DNA from: Lentzea atacamensis
Lineage (GTDB): Bacteria; Actinomycetota; Actinomycetes; Mycobacteriales; Pseudonocardiaceae
Length of the DNA stretch: 64,000 nucleotides
Direction: 5' to 3'
Assembly: GCF_003269295.1 (NCBI RefSeq)
Contig: NZ_QLTT01000004.1
Span: 372,001-436,000, forward strand
The stretch's first letter is position 1, and each line of letters opens with the position of its first letter. This document shows, in pieces, positions 27,225 through 35,404 of this stretch. The position numbers and the translations under genes were made by a program. Under the pieces are notes generated by a model. That model saw nothing but the letters and a program-made list of their open reading frames with translations, was not told the origin of the DNA and searched no databases.

Positions 27225-27856
27225 AACCAGCTGGCCTTGCGCAGATCGCGGAACACGGCTCTACTCTGACCGATTCCGGTTCGCGGCACCTCATCCTTCA
27301 GGCGCTCGTAAATCATCCTCTGGTCGTAGAGGGGCAGGTCCGGCCGGCCAGTCCCGCACAGCCGAAAGCCGGTATCGGTCGCCCGGTCGGGTTCGGCCCT
27401 GCTGCAGGGCCGCGACCGCGTCCTGATCGCGCAGGCGCCCTCACCCCGAGAACGCCGACGCCCGGGACAGCCGTATGGCGCGCTCCGAACAGCTGCCCAC
27501 ATCGGATGACCTTTCATTGGCGCGGCAAAGCCTTCTCCGAGTACGCGGGTTGGTTCTCGGCGACGGAGCGGTCACCTCCTCGGCGGTCGTCAGGCTCCTG
27601 TGCCGACTCCTCGGGTTCTCCGGCCGGACGCAGGGCGACCGCCAGCACGGCTGCCGCGAGGAGTGCGATGAGCATGATCCAGACCGCGCCGACGTGCCGA
27701 GCCCGTTCCGCGGAAACCCGTGCACTGTCGCAGCGCCTCCCGGACATCGCTCAGCGAGGGTTCGATGGCGCCTCGATAGGCGATCGACAAGATCGTGTCG
27801 CCATGGGCAGATATGCCCTCGGGCGCATTTGCGGTCCGAACATTTTCATGCCGTCT
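27225..27856. other. Stretch without a convincing gene
   Basis: A minus-strand frame (27223-27517) ends with residues IYERLKDEVPRTGIGQSRAVFRDLRKASWL that look protein-like but match nothing I recognise, and it has no plausible start. A second minus-strand frame (27514-27747, 77 residues) encodes one hydrophobic helix (MLIALLAAAVLAVALRPAG) and could be a small membrane protein. Neither is supported by more than codon pattern. Confidence 0.35.
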
Positions 27857-28129
27857 CTGCCTGTCCAGATGGGCAAACCGGTGGTCGCGACCGAGTTCCC
27901 GCACGCCGTCGAGTTGCTGGCGGACGGGGCCGGGCTGGTGGTGCCGCACCGCGATCCTGCCGCCATCACCGTGGCGCTGCGGAGGGTGCTGACCGAACCG
28001 GGACTCGCGTCCGGGATGAGCGACCGTTCGGCGAGTCTCGCCCCGGCACTGAGCTGGTCGGCGGTCGCGGGCCGGTATCGAGGCCTGGCGGAGCACCTGC
28101 TCGCCGCCCGCGTCGCCGTGACCGCGTGA
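27857..28129 (+). pseudogene. C-terminal fragment of a family 4 glycosyltransferase
   Basis: From the codons LPVQMGKPVVATEFPHAVELL to the stop at 28129 the translation matches the C-terminal Rossmann domain of GT4 glycosyltransferases, including the acidic EX7E-like region (EFPHAVELL, then GLVVPHRDPAAITVALRRVL). The N-terminal domain and start are missing; upstream in-frame sequence does not look related. This is a 5'-deleted relic of about 90 residues, with no ribosome-binding site. Confidence 0.65.
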
Positions 28130-28224
28130 CCCGGCCCGAGTTTCACCCGTCTGGCCCGGCTCAGCGACGACACGGGCCTGTACCGGTCGAGCAGACGGTG
28201 CTCAAGGCCTGCGAGATCGGCTGA

Positions 28225-29871
28225 TCAACGCAGCGTTACCCGGCTCGTCGCGAGGAGAACGGGTTCTTCGCCAACCGTGACGGTGCCGCCAGGACGGAGA
28301 GCCTCGACCTCGCCGTCCAGGCGGCGCAGTTCCTGTACGCGTGGGCCGATCGTGGTGGTGGCGGTTCCCCTGTCGGTCCAGCGAATTGTCGCGTCGTAGC
28401 TCTGCTCGGGGTCCACCACCGTGAACTCGCACTGCCAGACGTTCTCCGGCAGGTTCGCCGTGATGCCGTGACCGCAGGAGCGGACGCTGGCGTTCTCCAG
28501 CCAGTGTTGCAGTCGTTCTACGGCTAGTGCGGCGCTGGTCGGCACTCCTCCCACGGGCTGCAGCACGATGGGGATCTTCACTCCGCCCCAGTTGTAGAAG
28601 TACATGCGTTCGAGGTTGGCCTTGCGCGCGTAGATGCCCGTTAGGAAGAAACGCACGGCGTGGTTTCTGGCAGTGGCCTCGTCGAGGCGGTCCTGCGTTG
28701 CGATGGAGTACGTGGTGCCGGTGCTCCACAGCCTCGGGTGGATGCCGGCTTCGTGCATGATTCGGTCGATCGACGTGACGATGTCGAGCATCGTCTCGGG
28801 TGGGTCGGACGGCCGGCGCTGGAACAGCTTGATGCTCGCGACGTCGCAGTGGTCGTAGCCGCCGGCCTCGATGAAGCCCTTGAGGAAGGAGATGCCGTTG
28901 GGACTCCACAGCTCTCCCATGCCGGGGCAGAGCACCGTCGCCTTCGGGTCGGTCGCGCGGATGATCTCGCGGGCCCTACGCGTCATCTCGGCGAGGGTTT
29001 CCGCGCTGCCCGAGTAGAACCGCCGGTCGTTGGCCAGCACCCACAGCTCGTAGGCCTCGATCCGGCCCCGGTACCGGTTCACCAGGGACTGGATGAACAC
29101 GTCCCAGTCGGCGAGGTCGGTGGGTGGCGCGGAGGTGCTGTCGGGGTACGGAGTGGCCGGTCCGCCGCTGGGATTGGCCCACTTGGGGGTTCCGCCGAAG
29201 ACGAAGAGTGGCGGGATGCCCGCGGCTTCGGCGCCCTTCACCAGGCGGTCCAGCGTTGTCCAGTCGAACTCGCCGCGCCGCCGTTGAATCTCCGACCAGC
29301 GGGTTCCACCGTCCCAGAAGCGCGCGGCGCCGACGCGGAAGGCGGGCATCGCGCCCGTGGCGCTGTTGATCGTGACGCCGAACAGCGTGCTCGGCACAGG
29401 AGTCGGCGGCAGCGCCCACGCCGGGCCGACGACCCACTGGTCCGACGCCGGGGCGGGGTTGCCGGCCGAGTGGGTGCTGGCCGAGCTCGACACGAGCAAC
29501 GCGGCCATCGACGCGGTCACGGCGGCCAGCGCGAGCGGGCGCTTGGAGCGGACGGAGCTCGGAGGCGCCGGTGAGGGCGGGGGTTCGGCCGGCTGGTTTT
29601 TCTCCTCGGGCGTGCTGTCGTCGGCCTCGGCTGCAGCGCGCAGCCACAGGCGGTGCAGCTGGGCCATCTCGGTGCGGTTCGCGCCGCACGTCAGGGCGAT
29701 GCGTTCCACTACCGCGAACTCCCGCGGCACCGTGGCGCCCGTGCAGTAGCGGTGCACCGCGGACTTGCTCAGGTGGGCCTTCCTGCCGATGCTCTCGTAG
29801 CTGCGACCGCTGGCCAGCTTGAACCGTTCGAGCTGATCTCCGAATTCCCTGGCACGCGGACTGATGGTCAT
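28225..29871 (-). CDS. Membrane-anchored HTH protein with a glycoside-hydrolase-like extracytoplasmic domain
   Basis: The 548-residue protein starts with an XRE-type helix-turn-helix (about residues 6-60, SYESIGRKAHLSKSAVHRYCTGATVPREFAVVERIA), a Pro/Ser linker, one membrane segment (ALAAVTASMAALLVSS, near 115) and a long extracytoplasmic (beta/alpha)8-like domain resembling GH39/GH5 enzymes (WSEIQRRRGEFDWTTLDRLV; YELW near 275; IIRATDPKATVLCPGMG). Where active relatives have Trp-Asn-Glu, this protein has WVLAND, and a second expected Glu region reads LWSTGTTYS, so both catalytic acids seem to be lost. It may be a sugar-binding sensor wired to DNA. ATG at 29871 has AGGGAG three bases upstream. 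Confidence 0.7.
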   Translation of the reverse strand: MTISPRAREFGDQLERFKLASGRSYESIGRKAHLSKSAVHRYCTGATVPREFAVVERIALTCGANRTEMAQLHRLWLRAAAEADDSTPEEKNQPAEPPPSPAPPSSVRSKRPLALAAVTASMAALLVSSSASTHSAGNPAPASDQWVVGPAWALPPTPVPSTLFGVTINSATGAMPAFRVGAARFWDGGTRWSEIQRRRGEFDWTTLDRLVKGAEAAGIPPLFVFGGTPKWANPSGGPATPYPDSTSAPPTDLADWDVFIQSLVNRYRGRIEAYELWVLANDRRFYSGSAETLAEMTRRAREIIRATDPKATVLCPGMGELWSPNGISFLKGFIEAGGYDHCDVASIKLFQRRPSDPPETMLDIVTSIDRIMHEAGIHPRLWSTGTTYSIATQDRLDEATARNHAVRFFLTGIYARKANLERMYFYNWGGVKIPIVLQPVGGVPTSAALAVERLQHWLENASVRSCGHGITANLPENVWQCEFTVVDPEQSYDATIRWTDRGTATTTIGPRVQELRRLDGEVEALRPGGTVTVGEEPVLLATSRVTLR

Positions 29872-30185
29872 GATCTCCCTGCTCATCATCGACCGGCTCT
29901 GCGTATCAGTTGTAGCGCCGCTCCTGGTGCGGCACGTACGGATTTGAGACGAGTTCCGCCGATCGCGCCGCAATTTGTCAGGTGCCACCCGCAGTAGCGG
30001 ACACGTGGCGTGGAATTGTTGCCGCGGTCCCAGGCGTCCCACGCCGTCCAAATCGGCGCTGCTCAGGCACCGTCCCGCCGTCCCAGCGTCCCGGAAGCCG
30101 GGGAGATCCTTGCCGCTCGCGATTCGGCGGCGGCACGGTTGGTTCAGGAGCGCGGAGAAGCGTTTCTTCTCTGAAGGGGGATGTA

Positions 30186-30575
30186 ATGATCAAGCGACCA
30201 CTCGCGGCCACCGTCGCGATCACCGCGGGACTGCTGCTGGCCGGTTCCGGCGTCGCCGTGGCCGATCAGGGGACGGCGGAGGACAGCCCGCCGATCACGG
30301 TTCTGTGCACGCTCGGAATCTGCGGCGACATCTACAACGACGACAACAACCAGAACCTGCGCATCACCAGGGACTGGCCTTCTCGCAACCAGTCGAACTC
30401 GTGGGTCGTGCTGCGGCCTGGTGAGAGTTCCGACGACCACGGGGTCAAGGACGCCGACGGGTTCTACATCGCGCCTGGTTGCCGAGGCACGGTCGCCTTC
30501 GTCCAGAACGTCGGGCCGGGGTGGCACCGGGTGCACGACCACCAGGACATTCACCTCACCGACATCGTCTGCTGA
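30186..30575 (+). CDS. Small secreted protein with three cysteines
   Basis: The 129-residue product has a signal peptide (KRPLAATVAITAGLLLAGSGVAVA, cleavage after VAVA near residue 26) and a mature part with CTLGICGDIYND, an APGCRG cysteine and a terminal Cys. Family members with a CTLGICGxIYN segment occur as secreted proteins in actinomycetes without known role. A GAAGGGGG ribosome-binding site precedes the ATG at 30186. It is divergent from the HTH/glycosidase-like gene, so the two may be functionally linked. Confidence 0.75.
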   Translation: MIKRPLAATVAITAGLLLAGSGVAVADQGTAEDSPPITVLCTLGICGDIYNDDNNQNLRITRDWPSRNQSNSWVVLRPGESSDDHGVKDADGFYIAPGCRGTVAFVQNVGPGWHRVHDHQDIHLTDIVC

Positions 30576-30597
30576 CCACGAGCGCCCAACAGTGACT

Positions 30598-30636
30598 CCT
30601 GGTGGAACGGATGCCATCGCGCACCGTTCCGCCAGG
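30598..30636 (+). terminator. Hairpin after the small secreted protein gene
   Basis: CCTGGTGGAACGG (30598-30610) pairs with CCGTTCCGCCAGG (30624-30636), 13 pairs with one G-U, around a 13-base loop. It lies 22 bases after the stop. No T run follows. Confidence 0.6.
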
Positions 30637-30679
30637 ATTCGCCGTTGCCAGCCGGAAACCGGCTATTCCATGATTCTCA

Positions 30680-30980
30680 AATTCAGGAAACTCGAAAGCC
30701 AGCTGGTCGAGGTTGTCCAGGCCCCGCCACGATGCGCTGCAGTGGTTCCCGTGTCTCCCGCTGCTCACCGCGGTCGACTTCGTGAAGTTCATGATTTGGC
30801 CGACGTCGTGGAAGTTCGTGCCAGGGACCTTGACCAGCACATCGATCCACCGTCGCCGCGCTTGTCGGCGAGGCGAATCTTTTGAGCATGTGGGTGGTTC
30901 TTCAGAAGCAGGAGGATCGACACGATCAGCTCGGTTGGTTCGGGGAGCAGGCGGTCCCACGGGTCGGCTGTCGAAGTCAT
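30680..30980 (-). pseudogene. Frameshifted remnant of a protein with a GDGGIDV-type motif
   Basis: One minus frame gives ELIVSILLLLKNHPHAQKIRLADKRGDGG and another, one base away, gives IDVLVKVPGTNFHDVGQIMNFTKSTAV. Joined they read GDGGIDVLVKVPGTNFHDVGQIM, reminiscent of the D-x-D/QxK core of restriction-endonuclease-like proteins in actinomycetes, but the QxK is altered (QIM). Several further shifts are needed to continue. I treat it as a decayed gene; the family assignment is tentative. Confidence 0.35.
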
Positions 30981-31147
30981 CGGCGTCCACTCTCGCCTCG
31001 TCTGAATGGCCTGCTCGCACGTGGTGTAGGACGCGGACGGTGGCGGTCAAGCCGAGGATGGACCGGGTTCGGCCGCGCTGGCGTGTTTGGACAGTCGTGG
31101 GTACCTGCTTTCAGAGAAACGAGGAGGTCAGACGAAGGACTGGGTGG

Positions 31148-32209
31148 CTACCGGCGGCGCCCCGACGGAGGAGCCGTGCTCTCCCTGATGGCGATGGGAG
31201 GCTCCAAGGTCTCCAGCGCGAGAGGCGACTCGCCGTTGAGCAGTGCCAGCAGCTGGGCCGTGCCGTGCCGGCCGAGCTCGGCGAAGTCCTGGCGCGCGGT
31301 GGTGAGTGCGGGGATGAACATGGAGGCGAGCGGATGGTCGTCGAAACCGGCGACGCTGATGTCCGCCGGCACCCTCAGCCCGGTGTCGTGGATTCCGCGG
31401 ATGACGCCCATCGCCGTCTCGTCGTTGCCGCAGAAGATCGCGGTGACGGCGGGATCCCGGGCCAGGCGCACGCCGACCTCGTAGGCGGTCGTGATCTCCC
31501 AGGAAACGTCTTCGATGGGCGGGATCGGACTGCCGTGGCGTTGCAGCGCGACCCGCCATCCGGTGGTCCGGCCGTCCTCCTTGCCCGAGGGCGGGATCCG
31601 CACGTGGTGGACGGTGCGGTGGCCGAGGCCCAGCAGGTGCTCGGTCAGGGCGGCTGCGGCCCCGGACTCGTCCAGCACTGCCTGCGGGACGCCGGGCTCG
31701 GGGATGCCCGAGAGCGCCACGGCCGGGACAACCGACTCCAGGGCCTTGAGCGCACCGACCCCGGGCGGGTCGAACTTGAGCACGACGACGCCGGCGACCG
31801 ACTGCCGCAGCACGGCGTCGGCGGCGGCCCGGACGTCCTCGGCGCGCTCGCTTTCGACGACCACGATGATGACCACGAATCCGGCCGCGCGGGCGGATTC
31901 CTCGACTCCCCGGATGGCCTCGGCGTAGCCGTACCGGGAGGTGTTGGCGGCGACGATCGCGATGGTCTTGGAGTGGCGCGAGGCGAGGACCTGGGCCGCG
32001 GCGCTCGGCCGGTACGCCAGTTCGGCGATCGCGGCCTCTACTCGCCGGCGACGCTGCTCGCTGACCCGTGCCGCGCCGGTGAGCACCCTGGAGACGGTCG
32101 GCACGGAGACGCCCGCTACCCGCGCGACGTCGGCGATGGTGGCGGGCCGGTTGACGGGCGTCGGATAGGACATGGGTTCATTATGGGAGCCCGCTTCGAG
32201 ACGGCTCAC
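31148..32209 (-). CDS. LacI family transcriptional regulator
   Basis: The 353-residue protein has a LacI helix-turn-helix (about 24-70, TIADVARVAGVSVPTVSRVLTGAARVSEQRRRRVEAAIAELAYRPSAAAQVLA) and a periplasmic-binding-like effector domain (SKTIAIVAANTSRYGY to the C-terminus, with FCGNDETAMGVIRGIHDTGLRVPADISVAGFDD near 250-280). The GTG at 32209 overlaps the stop of the upstream permease by four bases (GTGA) and GGAG lies eight bases before it; ATG at 32173 is an alternative. It belongs to a sugar ABC operon of which only fragments remain. Its likely target is the operator-like site at 33488. Confidence 0.92.
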   Translation of the reverse strand: MSRLEAGSHNEPMSYPTPVNRPATIADVARVAGVSVPTVSRVLTGAARVSEQRRRRVEAAIAELAYRPSAAAQVLASRHSKTIAIVAANTSRYGYAEAIRGVEESARAAGFVVIIVVVESERAEDVRAAADAVLRQSVAGVVVLKFDPPGVGALKALESVVPAVALSGIPEPGVPQAVLDESGAAAALTEHLLGLGHRTVHHVRIPPSGKEDGRTTGWRVALQRHGSPIPPIEDVSWEITTAYEVGVRLARDPAVTAIFCGNDETAMGVIRGIHDTGLRVPADISVAGFDDHPLASMFIPALTTARQDFAELGRHGTAQLLALLNGESPLALETLEPPIAIRESTAPPSGRRR

Positions 32210-33093
32210 TTGACGGCTCCGCTGGTGATCCCGGCGATGATCTTTCGCTGCATCACGACAAAAGTGATCAGCAGTGGCAGGCTCATGAGGATGATGTAGG
32301 CGAAGATCAGGTGCCAGTTCTGCAGGTAGAGCCCACTGCTGGCGACCTGGTACAGGTTCAGCGGGAGGGTGTCGATGCGCCCACCGATGACGAACAGGGC
32401 GTAGAACACGTCGTTCCAGACGTAGAGGCAGATCAGGATCGTCGCCGTCGCGATGGTCGGGCCGAGCAGGGGCAGGATGATGCGGAAGAAGACGCGGACC
32501 GGCCCCGCTTCGTCGACCCGCGCGGCTTCCTCGAGCTCGACGGGGATGGTCCGTATGAAGCCTGTGGTGAAGAAGATCACCGTGGACATGTACATGCCCA
32601 TGTACACCCCGATCATCCCGACCGCCGTGCCGGCGAGTCCGAGCTCGCGCAGGAGCAGCACCAGGGCCACCACGGCCGGGGGCAGCACGATGCCGCTGAT
32701 TCCCAGCGCGTAGACGAAGGCGATTCCCCTGCCGCGGCGGCGGCCCAGGACCCAGGCGGCCATGGACCCGAGGATGAGCACACCGGCCACGGACACGGCC
32801 GTGATGAGGACGCTGCCGAGGAAGGCCGGGATCATGCGGCCCTGGTCGAACACCGTCGCGAAGTTCCCGAACAGGTGCCAGCGGGTGGGAGGCGCGAGGT
32901 TCGGGTTGAGGGCCTCGGCCTGGTCCTTGCCGGCGGTCGCGAGGACGAGCCAGAACTGGACACCCAGGAGCAGCACCACAAGCGCGATGGCCACCGCGGG
33001 CTGGATGAGCCGCGTGAGCCTTTTCCCTCGTCCCAAGCCATGCCGCGCTGAGCTCGTCTTGGTGGCGGACGGTGATGCGGTCGCGAGGGTCAT
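32206..33093 (-). CDS. Carbohydrate ABC transporter permease, MalG type
   Basis: The 295-residue protein has six hydrophobic segments and the ABC permease EAA loop EEAARVDEAGPVRVFFRIILPLLGP near residue 195, which docks the ATPase. The MalG-like N-terminus (RLIQPAVAIALVVLLLGVQFWLVLATAGK) and VWNDVFYALFVIGGRIDTLPLNLYQ region support class. It overlaps the truncated MalF-type gene upstream (ATGA) and the LacI gene downstream (GTGA). The solute-binding protein and the ATPase are not in the window, and the partner permease is truncated, so the transporter is probably no longer functional unless partner genes lie elsewhere. Confidence 0.9.
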   Translation of the reverse strand: MTLATASPSATKTSSARHGLGRGKRLTRLIQPAVAIALVVLLLGVQFWLVLATAGKDQAEALNPNLAPPTRWHLFGNFATVFDQGRMIPAFLGSVLITAVSVAGVLILGSMAAWVLGRRRGRGIAFVYALGISGIVLPPAVVALVLLLRELGLAGTAVGMIGVYMGMYMSTVIFFTTGFIRTIPVELEEAARVDEAGPVRVFFRIILPLLGPTIATATILICLYVWNDVFYALFVIGGRIDTLPLNLYQVASSGLYLQNWHLIFAYIILMSLPLLITFVVMQRKIIAGITSGAVK

Positions 33094-33405
33094 GAGAGCA
33101 CGTCCTCTCGCTTGCGCAGCAGCTTGATGACGGGGAAGGCCAGGAGCGCGACCATGAGGAGCAGCATCAGGCTCATCGTGGTGGCCTGGGCGAACAGGCC
33201 CTGGCCGAAGGTGCGGAAGACGAAGATGTTGAGCAGTTCGGTGCTGCCGCCCGGGCCGCCGCCGGTAGTGGCCTGGACGATGTCGAAACCGTTCATCGAT
33301 CCGAGCAGTGCGGTGGCGACGTTGAGCGTGACGGCCGGGGCGAGCAACGGGAATCGGATGGTGGTGAAGGTCCTCCACCAGCCCGCGCCGTCGATGCGGG
33401 CGGCT
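33090..33405 (-). pseudogene. C-terminal remnant of a MalF-type ABC permease
   Basis: The codons ARIDGAGWWRTFTTIRFPLLAPAVTLNVATALLGS to the stop at 33090 match the EAA loop and last two membrane segments of MalF-like permeases. Just upstream the frame meets a TGA, and the conserved first five segments are absent. The break falls inside the EAA loop (the EE of EEAARID is lost). The remaining sequence to 33500 looks like the original promoter region of the operon, so an internal deletion removed the binding protein and most of MalF. Confidence 0.75.
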
Positions 33406-33487
33406 CATGCGCAGACGCGGCACCGCCCAGTCAACGCGCTGCACGTGAGCAGCCGTCGGGCCTGAAGGCACCGAAAGCCGATGTCGA

Positions 33488-33501
33488 TGATAGCGCTTTC
33501 A
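33488..33501. promoter_or_regulatory. LacI-type operator
   Basis: TGATAGCGCTTTCA differs from the palindromic LacI/CcpA-like consensus TGAAAGCGCTTTCA at one base. It lies upstream of the remains of the sugar operon, divergent from the PucR gene at 33649, so the LacI protein encoded at 31148 is its likely reader. Confidence 0.55.
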
Positions 33502-33648
33502 GGCAACTGACGTCGCAGATTTCGAAAATGGATGAAATCCCGGCCGGTGCGTGGTCACGGGGGAGTGTCGCGGATACCTTGCCGCCATCTGAGGCGCTTG
33601 GGCGTCTTCGTGACGTCCCGCCGTTGGATCACGTCGGAAGGCGGCAGT

Positions 33649-34473
33649 ATGACAATCCATGATGTGAATGCCAGATGCAGCGACCGGTCTCGGCTGCTCT
33701 CGCAGATCCTGGCCGACGATGACGGTGACGGTGACGCCCACGAGGCCGAGCGCGTGCTCGGTCTGCGGCAGTCGGACTACCACTGGGCGGTGGTGCTGCG
33801 CTCGGCGCCTGGTTGCGGGCTCGCGGCCGAGGACCTGGTTCGCGTCGCACAGACCATCAACCGGGAGACCGGCGGGGCACGCCCGCTGGTCGTCGTCAAC
33901 CGCGGTCGCGAGGTGTGGACGTGGACCCAGGGGACGCGGCCGCCGGAGCCGGAGGCCCTCGCCGCGGTACGAACTCGACTGTCGGCGGTGGACGGTCTAC
34001 AGGTCGGTGCCGGGCCGGTCGCGCAGGGAACCGCGGGTTTCCGCCGCAGCCTGCTGGGTGCGCAGGCGGCGCTGCACAGTGCGAGTACGCACACCGGGTG
34101 GTACGCGTACGAGGACGTCTCGGTGGTCTCGCTGCTCGCCAAGGACGACGACCGCACGCGGTGGTTCGTCGCGGACGTGCTGGGCGAGTTGGCGAGCACC
34201 GGGCCGTGGCACGCCATCCTGCGCGAGACCCTTCGCCTGTACCTCGCCATGAGGCGCAGCCGGCAGCAGGTTGCCGCTGCCATGTACATCAACCGGAACA
34301 CCGTCGCGTACCGCGTGGAGAAGGCGACCCGGCTGCTGGGCCGCGCGATCGACGAGGATGCCTTCGAGGTGCGGCTGGCCCTGGAGATCGTCCGAGCCCG
34401 CGGTCAGGACCGGCCGTCCGCACCGTCGCCGGCCGATGACATTCCCTTCTCCGGCTCGCCTGGCGCGGCGTGA
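33649..34473 (+). CDS. PucR/CdaR-type helix-turn-helix regulator, short form
   Basis: The 274-residue protein has a GGDEF-like CdaR region (VVLRSAPG... LVVVNRGREVWTW, about residues 40-150) and a C-terminal HTH_30 (about 200-255, LRLYLAMRRSRQQVAAAMYINRNTVAYRVEKATRLLGRAID). Typical PucR proteins are 380-500 residues with an N-terminal GAF or PucR domain; this one begins directly at the ILADDDGDGDAHE segment that usually follows it. It may be a shortened gene. The ATG at 33649 has GGAAGG nearby. It lies next to the decayed sugar operon, divergent from it. Confidence 0.8.
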   Translation: MTIHDVNARCSDRSRLLSQILADDDGDGDAHEAERVLGLRQSDYHWAVVLRSAPGCGLAAEDLVRVAQTINRETGGARPLVVVNRGREVWTWTQGTRPPEPEALAAVRTRLSAVDGLQVGAGPVAQGTAGFRRSLLGAQAALHSASTHTGWYAYEDVSVVSLLAKDDDRTRWFVADVLGELASTGPWHAILRETLRLYLAMRRSRQQVAAAMYINRNTVAYRVEKATRLLGRAIDEDAFEVRLALEIVRARGQDRPSAPSPADDIPFSGSPGAA

Positions 34474-34539
34474 CTTCGGTACTCCCACAGGGCGGACCGC
34501 CGACGGCCGGTGAGCAGCCAGGCCGCATGCAGCAATGAA

Positions 34540-34574
34540 TCAGCCTTCGTCGAGGTGAACTCGGCGAAGGCTGA
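34540..34574 (+). terminator. Hairpin after the PucR gene
   Basis: TCAGCCTTCG (34540-34549) pairs exactly with CGAAGGCTGA (34565-34574) around a 15-base loop. It lies 66 bases after the PucR stop codon. No T run follows. Confidence 0.5.
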
Positions 34575-34678
34575 CTCGTTGCTCGAATCAGTACGCATCA
34601 CGCCTCCGCACTATGACGACCTGGGCCACAGCCAAGGTTGACACGGGTGGGAAGAAACCTCCCGCCCGTGCCCACCTG

Positions 34679-34985
34679 TCAGGGCATGACCGGCCAGACC
34701 CTGAAGTCGTCCCAGATGGTCTGCCAGTCCTGGAAGTACATGACTCTCAAGTTGTCCCCCACCAGAGATGACGCCTCGTGCGATCGCACGGTTGTCGGTG
34801 GTGAGGCCGTACACCGGGCCTCCGCTGTCAGCGAAACGGACCGCGAACCCTCCGCTGTCGTTCCGCGCCGCCACCAGGTCAGTGGCGCAGAACCTGTCGC
34901 CATCGGAGTCCACGTCACAGACCTCGCGCATGAAGTTCGGCTCGACCCTCAAGCCACACACGTGGGCGGGTCCGGAACTCGAGGG
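34679..34985 (-). pseudogene. Frameshifted C-terminal remnant of an S1-family serine protease
   Basis: One minus frame contains CATDLVAARNDSGG then FADSGGPVYGLTTDNRAIARGVISGG, in which DSGGPV is the nucleophile motif of chymotrypsin-like proteases. The end of the protein, DNLRVMYFQDWQTIWDDFRVWPVMP with a stop at 34679, is in another frame after a one-base shift. The His and Asp part of the triad and the signal peptide are missing. It is a 5'-deleted, frameshifted relic. Confidence 0.65.
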
Positions 34986-35059
34986 CTTCCTCACGCAGTT
35001 TTGTCAGCACCGGAATCAAGCCCTGATGTGGATCGGTTGCAACCGTCGCCTGGTAGGGC

Positions 35060-35166
35060 TTGTAAACGACTATGTCCGCAACGGCATCACCAGCCTGTTC
35101 ACCGCGTTCGACATCGCTGACGGCAGGGTGATCGGCGAGTTGCACCGCCAGCACCGCGCCGCCGAG
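35060..35166 (+). mobile_element. IS630-type transposase remnant
   Basis: The stretch NDYVRNGITSLFTAFDIADGRVIGELHRQHRAAE matches the conserved DYVRNGT..LFAALD..G.VIG...RHRA segment of IS630-family transposases. No start, other catalytic motif or inverted repeat is visible. It sits between an S1 protease relic and an RsbA-like relic, so an insertion may have helped break both. Confidence 0.55.
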
Positions 35167-35171
35167 ACACC

Positions 35172-35348
35172 GGACAGCTGGCCGACCCCCTCGCCGGACG
35201 GAGACCCCGGCCGGCCGGACTGCGCGGCGGACGTGGGGTGCTGCTGGTCAACCAGTTCGCCGATCTCGTCCGCGTCCACGCGACCCCGCACGGCACCACC
35301 ATCTACGCCTTGCTCCGCCCGGCAGCCGGGACAACCTCGGGCGACTAG
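35172..35348 (+). pseudogene. C-terminal remnant of an RsbA-type anti-sigma ATPase
   Basis: The codons GQLADPLAGRRPRPAGLRGGRG then VLLVNQFADLVRVHATPHGTTIYALLRPA match the G2-box end of HATPase domains in actinomycete anti-sigma (MEDS/RsbA-like) regulators. Only about 58 residues remain and no start exists. It is a 5'-deleted relic next to the IS630 fragment. Confidence 0.5.
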
Positions 35349-35404
35349 GCTTTCCCAGGGAAGGTGACTTTTCGCAGCAGGCCCTCCATTCCTCGATTCA
35401 GCGT

